Position numbers and translations under genes: made by a program. The notes beneath the pieces are model-generated. The model saw only the letters and a list, made by a program, of their open reading frames with translations. It searched no databases and had not been told where the DNA came from. Below are positions 46,225 to 57,310 of a DNA stretch of 64,000 bases, in pieces; the first letter of the stretch is position 1, and each line of letters starts with the position of its first letter. Origin of the DNA: Eulemur rufifrons (Eukaryota; Chordata; Mammalia; Primates; Lemuridae); contig NC_091006.1 of the NCBI RefSeq assembly GCF_041146395.1, positions 8,438,001 through 8,502,000 of the forward strand, read 5' to 3'.

Positions 46225-46450
46225 AGAGAGCATGGGACAGAGACAGAAAAAGGGGGGAAGAGACAGAGAATGAGACAGAGACAGTGCAGGGTACGGAGAA
46301 ACAGAGTAGGAGAGATATACAGAGACATGGAGAGAAGCAGAGACATGGAGACAGAGAACCAAGAGAGACAGGAAGAGAGACTGAGACTTCGACAGAAGGA
46401 TGGAGAGACTGAGAGACAGAGACGCAGAGACAAGGAGACACTCAGAGACA
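46225..46450 (+). repeat. GAGACAGA low-complexity tract
   Basis: agagacagaga/atggaga words without coding potential, abutting the MIR on its left. Confidence 0.85.
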
Positions 46451-46814
46451 GGCAGAGATGGGCGGATGAGGGGAGGTGCAGATGGGGAAGGAAAGAAGGG
46501 TGGGGGTGGGGTGAGCTGCAGGAGGCCAGGGTGTGTGGGGAGGCAGGTGTGTGCTGGGAGGGGCTGCGCTGGCTCCACAGGGTGGGGGCAGGTGGGGTGA
46601 GGATGCAATGACAGCCTTGGCCCCAGGAGTCACTCACTGGGAGCAGGTGTGCGAGCAGGATGGAGGGCGAGGAAGTGAGGCCAGGTGCAGGGAGCCCAGG
46701 CAGTGATGGCGAAGAAAGTGTTGCCACAGTCACTAGGTAGACGGGTATGTCTGTGGAGGGAGGAGGTCACCTGATAGGCAGGTGTGGGAGGCAGGGACAC
46801 CTGGATGACAGGAG

Positions 46815-47010
46815 AGCAGTCTCCGAAATCAGATGGCTGGGGTTAGACCCAAATCTCCACTATCTACCAGTCTCTGGGATGGCAAAGAAGCTCTCTGGGC
46901 TCAGTTTCCTTCTCTGTAAAATGGGGATAAGAGTTAAATGCCTGCCTCATAAGGGTCCCGTGAGGACCAATGGGAAGATAGGTGTGGAGAACTTAAACAG
47001 TGCCGGTCAC
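46815..47010 (+). repeat. MIR
   Basis: 'ctcagtttccttctctgtaa' and 'aatggggataagagttaaat', followed by 'gagaacttaaacagtgcc', in plus-strand MIR order. Confidence 0.85.
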
Positions 47011-47033
47011 AGGTCAGAGGGTCGGGAGATGTC

Positions 47034-47068
47034 CTCCCCCTCCCCCTCCCCCTCCCCCTCCCCCTCCT
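47034..47068. repeat. (CCCCCT)n microsatellite
   Basis: About five and a half CCCCCT hexamers following the MIR; on the minus strand this is G-rich, (AGGGGG)n. Confidence 0.95.
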
Positions 47069-48507
47069 CCTCGCCATTGGTATGTATGGGTGAGGGCTGG
47101 CGTTCCCTGGTGAAACAGGTGGGGAGCATGTCGGGAATGCAGACTCTCAGTCCCGGGCTGAGTCCCCGGAGTCTGCGCTCTAAAGGAGCCCACCAGGTGT
47201 TTCTGATGCAGGCTGAAGCTGGGGAACCTCAGACTTGAGGCATTCTGTCTGGTGCAGGGAGAGGTGTCACATGTGTTTAACACATGCTACAGGTGTTACT
47301 ATGTGCACAGAGAAAGGCGTTCCCTGACGAGATAGCTGGTCGGAAACACGTGCTATGAACAGGGACAGGTTTCTGGAGAGAAGCAGGCTGGACACAGGTG
47401 TGAGGGATCTGAAGGTTTGGTCCCAAGGGTGTGGAGGTGACAGGCTGCAGGGACAGTCAGTGAAAACGAACATAGAGAATGAGGCGGTTGGGGGTGGACA
47501 GTGGGTTCGTGATGCTCACAAAAGGGGCAAAAGGACACGGGTCGTGTGGATGTTTGGGGGGAGTAAAAGGAGAACGCTGGTGCCATGTGGGGCGCCAGGT
47601 TCCCGTATGTGGAGCAGGGCTGTGTCCAGGAGGAGCTGTCCCCTTTGGGCACAAGTTGCTAAGGACAGGAGTGTGGCAGAGACACAGCTGAAGACATGTA
47701 AAGAGAGAGTACGGGGCTGCAGGGATGTGTGGAGGTCTCAGTACCTGTTTGCTGAAGAAACGAATGAATGTGGCACCTGAGCAGAGGAAGCCTGGAGCAA
47801 ACAGGTGAGCAACGACAGGTGTGTGGAGGTGTTGGTGTGACCTTGGGCAGAAAGGAAAGAGGAAGTGAGAAACACAGGAAAGGAATAAAGAAGAGACATG
47901 GACAGATAGTACCTGAGGGACAGATGTGGGGAAACAGGTATACAGGTGAGGCAGATACCTGTGGCCAAGGACGTATTTCCTGTCCAAACGTGTGTATGTG
48001 TGAAGTGGTGTTGTGTGTCGTGGGAGAACAGGAGAGGCAGAGACAGAGTGAGGAAGAGTCAGACCCAGGCAAGCATCAGGTGTGCAGGTGGGACTCAGAG
48101 GGCAAGGGCTTGTGGGATACAAGGGATATAGGGAAGGAGGGTGTGCACGACACCCCGGGATCAGTGGATGTGTTAGGAAATAGGTGAAGACTGTGCCTCT
48201 GTTTTCTGGAATGAGTTACCTGCAAGACAAGTGGGAAGGACAGGTATGGGGGACTGTGATGGAGGTGAATGAAGTTGGCAATTTATGCAGAATGAGACAG
48301 GAGTGGGGGAGATAGGTACAGGCAGAGGGTGGTGTGAGCAGCAGGTGTGTGCCAGAAGCTCTGCTGGAAGGATGCGGGTGGGGTGGAGGGGGAGGTGCAG
48401 CATTATAAAGAAGAACGGGTGGGAACCAGGAGGGAGGGCAGGGCAGCCTTACCTGAGCAGACAGGTTAAGAGGTTGCCTGTGTGAGCGCTTGAGGGGGTG
48501 TGAGTGA

Positions 48508-48532
48508 GTGTGTGTGTGTGTGTGTGTGTGTG
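48508..48532. repeat. (GT)n microsatellite
   Basis: About 12 GT dinucleotides. Confidence 0.93.
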
Positions 48533-49254
48533 GTGAACAGGTACCGCGTGCTTGAGGGTAGGGCGAGGTGAAGAAATAGGAATGTGTGAGAAACAGGTGT
48601 GTTCAGAGCATTAGAGGACAGATGGGATGGTTCAGGTACAGGTAGGAAGGGGACAATGTGGCATGAAAAGAGACAGATGCAGAGATTCAGGTGGGAAGGG
48701 GCACATTTGTTACCTGGAGGAGCAGGTAAAAGGGGACATGTGTTACCTGCAAAATCACGGACATCTTTAGGGTAGGTTTGAGGGGGACAAGTGTTACCTG
48801 GAGGGGCAGGTGAGAGAAAATAGGTGTTACCTACAGGGGCAGATAAAGGAAACAAGTGTGGAGGACAGGTGTTACCGGCAGGGGACAGGTATAAGGAGAC
48901 AAATGTTACCTGGAGGTCCAGATGTGGGGAGCTGAGGGGGAAACATGGATGTGACAGGTGTGTTGATAGACAGGTGTGAGTGAAAGGTGTTACCTGAGGC
49001 CACAGGTGTGTGCAGCATGACTCTGCCAGGTGGTTTGCTGACTCGGTTTCTCTCGCTTCCCTCTTCTCCCCTCCCTGGGGACCAGTTCCAGCTCTTAGGT
49101 CCCTCCCAGGGCTCCTGCGCTCCGCAGGACACGCAGTTAGCTCTGGGCTCAGCCGGGCCCAGCCTGCCCGGCAGCCAAGGCTCCTGAGGCTGCTTGGCGA
49201 TGCGGAGCGCGTCTGGGCCTCGGCGGGCCGGCCAGGCGGGGGGAGCGGGTGGGG

Positions 49255-49395
49255 GGGCCGTTTAGCCGTGATAGATCCGCGCGCCGCTTGTCTCTTAATC
49301 TCCGGAGCGACCGATCGATTCGCTATTTCCCTTTGTTGCCAGAAAATTCGATCCTGGGCCTGGAATTAGGTCCCTGGCTTAATCTGAGCGGAAAC
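49255..49395. promoter_or_regulatory. Unique island E (candidate regulatory element)
   Basis: 'gccgtttagccgtgatagat', 'gtctcttaatctccggagcg', 'accgatcgattcgctatttc' and 'gcctggaattaggtccctgg'. It has ATCGAT at 49,314-49,319 and ten or more CpGs in 140 bp with AT-rich homeodomain-like words. Purine repeat tract begins right after it. Confidence 0.5.
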
Positions 49396-49399
49396 CAGC

Positions 49400-49690
49400 G
49401 AGGGGGAGACAGAGACAGAGATGCTGGGAGAGACGGAGACAGAGAGACAGTGAGAGACAGAGAGAGGCAGAGATTGAGAAGCAGAGAGATGTTGAGAGAG
49501 AAAGAGATATGGAGAGAGACAGGCACAGAGACTAGGGGGAGACAGTCTAAGAGTTGAACCCAAAGAGGTGGAGAGAGAGGCTGTGAGAGACTGAGATAAA
49601 GAGAGAATCCTGGGAGAGTTAGAAGTGGACACAGAGACACTGTCAGAGACAGAGACAGAGAGATAGTGAGGAGACACCTAGCCAGGAGAG
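49400..49690 (+). repeat. GAGACAGA low-complexity tract
   Basis: Almost pure 'gagacagagaga' vocabulary immediately right of island E. Confidence 0.88.
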
Positions 49691-49859
49691 ATATGGCAGA
49701 GGTGGCCCAGCAGGGCCCTGTGACAGTGGTGGAATGACAGACAGAAAGGGTGTCCCAGGGGAACACAACCCCTCCAAGGTCAGGGCCAGGCCTGTGCTCC
49801 CTGCCACAAAGTGTGCAGACCCCAGAAGTGGCCCAGATGTCCTTCCCACAGACCCTGTG

Positions 49860-50200
49860 ACCCCTCATACCAAATAGCCAGACTCCAAATACCCAGATCC
49901 AAATTTGCAGACCCTCAGCCTTGAACTCACTCCAAGTCCAGACTTTCTGTCCCCCACTCAGTCCAAACCTCCATGCCTACCCCCAACCCTAAATATCCAC
50001 ACCTCCAGTCCTGATTCCAAACAGTCACGCCCAACCTCAAATGTCTACATCTTCAGCCCCAAATATCCAGTCTTTTGGCTCTGAGCCCCCAGGTCTCAAA
50101 TAGTCAAACCCTCAGCCCTGACCTTTAAACCGCACCCGGACCCTAGCTCCAAATATCCAGACTCCTCAATGCCAAATATCCAGACACCCTCAGGTCGGCC
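49860..50200. repeat. Decayed minisatellite with ccaaatatccag core
   Basis: Roughly ten diverged units around 'ccaaatatccagactcc' / 'cctcagccctg', spaced 25-40 bp. Confidence 0.75.
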
Positions 50201-50849
50201 CGCCAGCCCCCATTCCCGAATATTGAGACCCCAGTCTCTCACCGACCCCATCCTGGTCGTTGTCACACACAGTCCCCTCCCCGCATCGCACCCCTGTCCC
50301 GAGACGGCCCCTCCAGCGCTGTCCCCCTCTCGCCTCCCCAGAGTTGGGCGCAGCCCCACCCCGCCCCCCCAGCCGGGGCTGGTGATGCCCTGGCCTCCGC
50401 GTCTCCCGCTCCCCGAGCCCAGCTCCAGAGGTCTCCCGAGACCACCTCCCGCGCCCCGGCCCCCGCCTCGGGCAGGAATCCCCGCCCCCCATCCCCGCCC
50501 CTGCGCCGGCCCGCGGCGCTCACTCACTTTCTGGGGTTTGCGCATCGGCTCCGGTCCGGCGAGAAGTGTTTAAAGTTCGGATCCCGCAGCCATGGCCCCC
50601 GCGGCGTCCTGGGGAGGGGGCACCGGGGCAGGGGGCGGGTGGGGGGAGATGCCCGGCGACCCGGGAAGACGGAGACTAAGAGCACGCGGAGAGGGAGTCC
50701 CCGAGACGCCGTGCCAGGGAGAGACCCAGAGAGACAGCCAAGGAGACAGAGACGGGGGCGAGCAGAGACAGGGAGATGCAGAGAGAGAGGGAGAGACACC
50801 GAAACAGAGAAGCGCAGAGACGCAGACGCGGAAAGCTGGGAACCGAGCT

Positions 50850-51205
50850 CCGGGCGGGAGCGCAGTGAGCTCGGCGCGGGCGGGCGCCGGGGCAGCGGGG
50901 TCGGCGCGGGGCGCGGGGCGGCCCTGCCTCCTTTGCTTCTTCCTCCTCCTCCTCCTCTTCTTCCTCCTCCTCCCTCTGCTCCTCCTCGGCGCCCGCGCGC
51001 CTCCCGCCCTCGCGGCCGCCGGCCCCGCTCCGCGCGCAGATATATGGAGGCGGCGGCGGCGGCGGCGGGCGGTGCGGGGGAGGGGGCGGGAGCGCGATCG
51101 ATGGAATATAATTTTCCTCAAACTCGGAAAATAAAGTTCAGAGCTGATCAAATTTGAAAACAGATGTCGAATCGCGACTCTAAATAAGGTTCGATCCCGG
51201 GACTG
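50850..51205. promoter_or_regulatory. Unique island F with orphan CpG island
   Basis: A strongly CpG-rich block (about 50,860-51,030) with a CTCCTC run is followed by 'cagatatatggaggcgg', a short (GGC)n, then 'gagcgcgatcgatggaatat', 'aattttcctcaaactcgg', 'aaaataaagttcagagctga' and 'gatgtcgaatcgcgactc'. ATCGAT is at 51,097-51,102. It has promoter-like composition, but no gene product is recognisable in either direction. Confidence 0.5.
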
Positions 51206-51379
51206 AGGGAGTGGGGGTGGGTGGAGGGGTGGAGAGACCCCCTCCGCTCCCCTGGCCTCCCCCCTCCGCCCTGCCCCGCCCTGCCCGAGTATGACTCGCG
51301 GACAAACGGACAGGCGCGAGGCGCGGGTAGCAACTACGTGGTCAGGACCCTGCTGGCCGTGCAAAGCTGGACCCGAACT

Positions 51380-51810
51380 GGAACACAGACCAGCAGACAC
51401 ATACAGGGCCTGGGTGGAGGACACACGGACAGAGGGACGCCTGGATACGGTGACGCACAGTGCAGACACTCGCGGGACACACAGCCACACACAGACACAG
51501 ACAGCCATCTGTACACACAGCACACACATGGATGCCATAACACAGACAGTGGAAACACACAGCCCATACACCGAGACACACACACAGAGAAACAAACAGA
51601 TGGACACAGCCTCCACACCATACCTGTCCCAACCCACGACCACTCCCTGATCCATTGGCCCACAAGGGGGACACATGGACACACAGATCCACCCCCTGGC
51701 ACAGCCTGGACACACAAACCCTCACTGACACACAGACAATCGTGGACAGAACCCAGGGCAAACACACTGACACGCCCAAGAGGTCACAGGAGTGCACACA
51801 CTCACACACA
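51380..51810. repeat. CA-rich degenerate low-complexity DNA
   Basis: Interrupted cacacagacacac text without coding content. Confidence 0.8.
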
Positions 51811-52260
51811 CCTGCAGTGACAGGGAAGGGCCCAGCCCAGCCCAGCCAGATCTGCTCCCATTGAAATACCAAGTAAATATCGACAGGCCTCAGGGCAGGC
51901 AGAGCAGCAGCCCCTAGATCCACAGTTCAGTTCCTCAAGGGACCTGCTGGCCCAGCCTGACCCTCACCCTCACTGCCCCTTTCTGCTGCCCTCCCCCACT
52001 TTTCTCTCCCATTCCCAGGTCAGACTCCGCCCCACCAAGTCCCAATGACACATTCTCCAGGGAAAGGCTGCTCTCCCCAGGACAGCCCTGGAGCTGCCTG
52101 TCACAGGAGAGGAAAGTATGGGCAGGATGACAGACCCAAAGTCCGCGTGCCCCACCCAGGACAGCTTTGTGGGATCTCACCAGCCCCGCTGACCCCCAGG
52201 TGCTGAGACCAAGGTGCTGAGGGGCTGGAAGAGAACTTCAGCCCTGCAGAACAGACAGGG
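51811..52260. other. Unassigned intergenic stretch
   Basis: Unique, pyrimidine-rich DNA; nothing recognised. Confidence 0.5.
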
Positions 52261-52264
52261 CTCA

Positions 52265-52470
52265 TCTCCACTGCTGCTCACTACTCACTTGGGCAAGTCG
52301 CTAAACATCCCTGAGCCTCAGTTTTCTGATCTGCAAAATGGGGCAATAATGACGACTACTTCCTAGGGTGGTTGGGAGGGTTAAACAACAGGACATGTGG
52401 AGGGCTACTGGTACCATGCCAAGCACCAAGCAAATACACATTTGCTATGAGCATCATTACTTTAGAATAA
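52265..52470 (+). repeat. MIR
   Basis: 'ttgggcaagtcgctaaacat', 'cagttttctgatctgcaaaa', 'tggggcaataatgacgac' and 'atgccaagcaccaagc' give a nearly full plus-strand MIR. Confidence 0.88.
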
Positions 52471-52539
52471 TCATATTGAAAATACTAAAAATTCCATTAG
52501 AAAACAAGAATTCCCTTACTTGTTTCTACCTGTTTTTGT

Positions 52540-53980
52540 TAGACTGTATGGAACATTCTTTCAAGGTGTCACCCTGCACTGGGTGTCTATACAGCTTCAT
52601 TAGGCTACATTTAAGCTCCCCCACCCCCATCCCAGGAGAGCCATAATCCCCTGGGTGCCTATAACAGCCAGAGACTGTACACAACCTCCTTGAAGACAGC
52701 TCACCAACTAGCTGGTCTTTCAGACTCATATCCCTTGGATGTCTATAACACTCCCCCAGTACCTTCCCAGTGTCTGGCTCTGAATACCAGGGAGAAGGTT
52801 CTGGAACACCCTTTGTGGGGCAGGAATCCCTTATCTGCACAGGACACCATTTGGGAGAAAGATGACACCTTCTGAGTAGATATAACTCTTTGGCCTGTAG
52901 GTTACAGCCTTCAAAAGAGTTAGAACACCATCGAGGCATGGAGAACTCCAACTGGAAGGCGTTCCATGACCACTGAACGCCTGAGGCGAGAGAAGGAGCA
53001 CCTTCTGAGCAGAAAGAACTCAACTGACTGTAGATAACACCCTTCAGTAAGATAGAACACCCTCTGGGAAGACCCAGTGTATTGCACTGTACACAACACC
53101 CTCCCGGAAAATAGAACATCTTTGGAATGTTCATGACACCCAAGCGACAGCAAAATACATCAGTCAGGAGGGCTTTAACACCCTTTAATCTCTAAAACTC
53201 CCTCTCTAGGAGAGAGAATAACATCCCAGGGTGTCAGAAACACCCACTAGACTGTATACAAACCTTAGAGGGACTTATAATGGGCAAGTTAGTGTGGGGG
53301 ACTCCCCTCTGATGCCCTCGGCGGGGCCGGGACCCATTGCACTGCACATTACGCCTGTGGGGTTGTGAACAGCACCATCTGACTGTATAGAACACCTCCA
53401 GCCTCCCCCGTCCCAGGGGGCACCTTCCTGATTTCTGTAGCACCTTTTGGGCTGTGCCCTTTTGGCCAACTTACATTCCCTCTCTGAGCCCCAGGGTTCG
53501 GGAGGGTTCATGAGAAGTCAGACGTCAGAGTGTGCAGCGCCGTGTAAGGCACTCAGCTGGTGCTCAGTAAGAGTGCGAGCATCCCCGAGGTGGGCAGGGC
53601 TGCAGGTTCACCCCTTAGCAGCATCGCCCACGCCTGCTGGACTGGAGGAAGCCGCTCGCAGGAGGGGGATCATTACACTGTAGTTAACATCCCCAGGGAG
53701 GCTGCAGTAGCAGAAGACTGTAGTTAATACCCCACTGAGAGAGGACACCCTCAGGGTGTTTAATGCCCCCTAGGAGAAAGAGGAAGAGAGAGAGAGAGAT
53801 CACCGTCACCAGCCTGTAACACCCAATGGACTGAATTTATTACCCATGAAGGAGAGAGAATACCTCTGGGGTCTGTAATATCCACTAGATTCTTTAAACC
53901 CCCAAGGAGCAAGAGGACCCGTCCGTGAGGACTAATGCTTCCCTTAAGATTGCCTTTAACACCTTCAAAGATGCCCCCAG
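52540..53980. repeat. Decayed minisatellite with gaacaccct core
   Basis: Roughly 30 diverged units recur every 30-45 bp, e.g. 'ataacacccttcagtaagat', 'agaacaccctctgggaag' and 'tacacaacaccctcccgg'. No coding sense. Confidence 0.72.
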
Positions 53981-54139
53981 GTGCAGCTGACAGCACTACA
54001 GGTGACAGAGGGTGAAACCAGGATGAGTATAAGGTGACCCCCTCACCCCAAGATTCCATCTCCCTAACCCACTCCCCCACTACATCCCCAAACCACGAGA
54101 GCAGAAGGGGGCTGCCGGCGTGGGTGGGGGTGGGGGTGG

Positions 54140-54480
54140 GGGGTGGAGGAGGTTGACTGGGCGCAGTCCGAGCACAATTACAACAGTCATGACAATTAGC
54201 ACTTTAATGGTACTTGCTTGGTGCAAGCACTTACAACAGTCATGACAATTAGCACTTTAATGGTACTTGCTTGGTGCAAGCACTGGCCTAAACTCTATAC
54301 GCAGATGGACTCATTCAGTTCTCACAACAGCCCTGCCAGATAGGTGCTATTTTAAGTGTCATCCCCATTTTACCAGTGAGGAAACTGAGGCACGGAAGTC
54401 CCTTGCCTGCTATTACACAGTTAGTTAGCTTTGGCAGTGGGCGTGGGTCTGTGTTCTTAACCCCGGGGCTGTGCTACCCT
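54140..54480 (-). repeat. MIR with internal 53-bp tandem duplication
   Basis: Minus-strand MIR: 'catccccattttaccagtga', 'ggaaactgaggcacggaagt', and upstream 'cattcagttctcacaacagc'. Its left part is duplicated exactly: 54,178-54,230 and 54,231-54,283 are identical. Confidence 0.9.
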
Positions 54481-54639
54481 GCTGCATACATCCCCACCCC
54501 CTCCCAAAGATTCGACTAGGAGCTCGCCGCGGACTAGCTCCCAGCCCGACTCAGCTCTGCGACACCCAGAGCAGAGCCCACCCTACCCTCTGTGTCCTCT
54601 GGCACAATCTGACTCCCCAGGAGATCCTCTAGGGGCTCA

Positions 54640-55270
54640 AGGCTCCCTGAGGGCAGGGCTTGTGTCTAACTCGTCCCTGGTTCCCGCTGAGGGCAAAGCT
54701 AGCCGGGGCGTGGGGAGGAGGCAGGGAGGGAGGGAGAGGGTGTTACAGAGAGCAGGGAGGCGAGGAGAAGAAGGGCAGGGAGCCGTGGGGGCTGAAGGAG
54801 GCAGGGAGCTGGGGCTGGAACTGGGCTGAGAAGTACCCTGGCCGTTGGGGAGAGCAGAGGGAATGGGGGAGTCACGTCTGCTGGGGGAAGGGTGCAGACA
54901 GAGGGCATCCCCACCCCCTCCCTCGCCCCAGCCCCCACCCGAGAGAAAGGATAGACCCAGAGGGCCCTGGAAGGTAGTGGAAGGATAAAGGCAGGGGACC
55001 GAGTTCAGGGAGGACAGCCAGCCAGCCACACGGGAGAGCAGAGGAGGCAGCCAGCCAGGGGGGTGCACATGCCGGTGGGGGTGGGAAGTCAGACAGACGG
55101 ACAAGGGCGAGGAGGGCACAGTTTCCAGGCAAAGGATGGGTAGAGTGTCAAAAGACTGGTGGACAGATGGGGGCGTCCAGGAAAAGGACAGAAAAGGGCC
55201 AGGGTGGACAGACAGACAGCAGGGGACAGTGGCCCCCAGGGAGGGGAGGACAGACAGAGGGCGTCCGCGG
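54640..55270. other. Unassigned GC/purine-rich stretch
   Basis: G-rich DNA with 'ggcagggagggagggagagg' and repeated 'ggtggacagac' words, leading into the CpG-rich left edge of island G. No gene seen. Confidence 0.55.
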
Positions 55271-55279
55271 AACTGGTGG

Positions 55280-55680
55280 ACAGACGGACGGAGCCACAGC
55301 CGTGCAGGCGCGGCCCGCGGGGCCAGGGCCAGGCCGAGGGCGCGCGGTGGCGGCCGGCCGGGGAGGCGGAGGCTGCGCGAGCGGCGGTGTTTGTGGAGCT
55401 GTCGGCTGCGGTGGAATTATGAAAAATAGCAGGCATCGGAGCCGGCCTTCAGCTTCGATTAGGGGAGATGGGACATGACAGGTGCGATCAATACGCAGCC
55501 GTTCTATAAAGTGTCAAGTAATGAATCAATTTCGACTAAATTTTCCATTTTTCAGAGGCCGTTCTCCGAGAGAAGAATATCCTCTTTTGTAAAGATATTA
55601 TTATCGATTTCGGCGGCAATTTGACATCAGGGGTAGTTAATTCCACTCAGAATAAAATTGAAAACACTTGAGAGAGAAAA
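55280..55680. promoter_or_regulatory. Unique island G (largest candidate regulatory element)
   Basis: A CpG-rich block (55,285-55,400) flows into 270 bp of unique AT-rich DNA: 'ggtggaattatgaaaaatag', 'ttcagcttcgattaggggag', 'gtgcgatcaatacgcagccg', 'aagtaatgaatcaatttcga', 'aatatcctcttttgtaaaga', 'tattattatcgatttcgg' and 'cagaataaaattgaaaacac'. ATCGAT is at 55,603-55,608, with several ATCAAT/TCGATT variants. No reading frame is preserved. It is the strongest-looking non-coding element in the window. Confidence 0.58.
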
Positions 55681-56120
55681 GAGAGAGGCGAAGAGTGAGA
55701 CAGAGAGGGAGAGAGGGGGAGGGCGGGGGGGGTGGTGGGGGGAGATGGATGGACAGAGAGACAGAGGGAGGGACGGACAGTTCGAGAGGCCCAGAGATGG
55801 GGAGATACACAGAGATGCAGAGACATGGAGAGACAAACTCGGAGACTGTAGAGCCTAGAGCCACAGAGAGACAGAGACTGAGAGAGATACTCCGAGAGAG
55901 ACTCAGAGATAGAGAGACGAGGTGAGATAAAGAGACAGAGAGACCCTAAGAAAGCACAACAGAGAGACAAATCAAGGTGTCTCAGAGGAAAAACCCCAAA
56001 TGTCACTGACTTGCCACAGAGGTACCCAGAAATGGACAAAGACAAATTCAGAGAGAGGGACACATGGAGAAAGGGGCAGGAGAAGTGACAGACAGACAGA
56101 CAGACAGACGGCAGAAGACT
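55680..56120 (+). repeat. GAGACAGA low-complexity tract
   Basis: gagagacagaga text, including a (CAGA)n run near 56,090-56,108. Confidence 0.88.
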
Positions 56121-56749
56121 GAGGACGGATTTAGGGAGTGGGGGAGAGAGACGCTGAGGGCTCAGGGGAGCCTGAGCCACACAGGAGAGAGCCCTGAGAG
56201 GAGAGGACTGGAGGAGGGGGCGGGGCAGAGGAAGGGCCCAAAGGAAGCTTCCAGAAAGGCTGCCAGCTTGCGAAGAAGGGGGCAGGCGGGAGGTACCCAG
56301 GGCCCAGGAGAGGGTCAGAGGCCAGGGGCCGGGGCTGACGGCAGATGTGGAGATGCAGTCTGGGGAGACCCTCCCTACCCTGTACCCTACCTCTGCTGCC
56401 CCCCAAAGTCACTCTGAATGGACGGAAGCTCAATGTGTGTGGGGGTGGGGTGTCCCCACTGTTGGGTTCTGGTGTGCATGCGTGTTTACTGGTGTCCGTG
56501 TGTGTCCCTGCATGTTGACTGAATCCCATTACTCTTGTTATTTCTCGAGTGCATCTGTGTGTGTCCCTGCTCCTGTGCCTGCACACGCTGTGGGTCCCTG
56601 GTCTGGCAGCCCCATGGGTCTCAGCAGGCAGTGGTGACAACATTTCTGGTTAGAGCCTGTCAGTCCCCCAGCTGAAATCTCCATTTATCCCTGAGCAGGT
56701 CACAGGCCACCTAGGAGGAAGAGAGGGAGGAGGGGCTAGAAGACGGGAC

Positions 56750-57310
56750 CCCTGGGTTTTGAGAGAGAAGGTGACTGGGGGTCTGGATCCCAGTCTAAAG
56801 GGGTGAGGGGTTGGGGGCCTGGACCCCTGGGTCTGAGGGAGCAGGAGCTGGGGCTGGACCCCTGGGTCTGAGGGAGGAGGGGCTGAGGCTGGACCCCTGG
56901 GTCTGAGGGAGGAGGGGCTGGGGCTGGACCCTTGGATCTGAGGGAGGAGGGTCTGGGCCTGGACCCCTGGGTCTCAGGGAGGAGGGACTGGGGCTGGACC
57001 CCTGGGTCTGAGGGAGGAGGGGCTGGGGCTGGACCCCTGGGTCTCAGGGAGGAGGGGCTGGGGCTGGACCCCAGGGTCTGAGGGAGGAGGGTCTGGGCCT
57101 GGATCCCTGGGTCTGAGGGAGCAGGAGCTGGGGCTGGACCCCTGGGTCTCAGGGAGGAGGGTCTGGGCCTGGACCCCTGGGTCTGAGGGAGGAGGAGCTG
57201 GGGCTGGACCCCTGGGTCTGAGGGAGGAGGAGCTGGGGCTGGACCCCTGGGTCTGAGGGAGGAGGGTCTGGGCCTGGACCCCTGGGTCTCAGGGAGGGAA
57301 GGGCTGGGTC
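56750..57310 (+). repeat. Chromosome-19-type minisatellite array 1
   Basis: About 16 units of roughly 34 bp: 'acccctgggtctgagggagg' then 'aggggctggggctgg'. Units differ at a few positions (ggtctgag/ggtctcag, gagctggg/gtctgggc). The unit orientation is opposite to array 2 at 60.6 kb. The long minus-strand open frame through it is a repeat artefact. Confidence 0.95.

Larger units (their letters stand above)
46640..49010. repeat. Decayed CAGGTG-rich tandem region
   Basis: Across 2.4 kb the words 'acaggtgt', 'gcaggtgtg' and 'gttacctg' recur at short, irregular intervals; from about 48,690 they form recognisable units such as 'acaagtgttacctggagggg'. It contains a MIR (46,815-47,010), a (CCCCCT)n run (47,034-47,068) and a (GT)n (48,508-48,532). 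It looks like an old minisatellite that leaves many E-box words. Confidence 0.7.

Noticed and set aside
50570..51715. 381-aa minus-strand open frame over island F
   Set aside because: It joins a CpG-rich block, the AT-rich island and CA-rich repeats without any domain. Open frame length is explained by GC content and low complexity.
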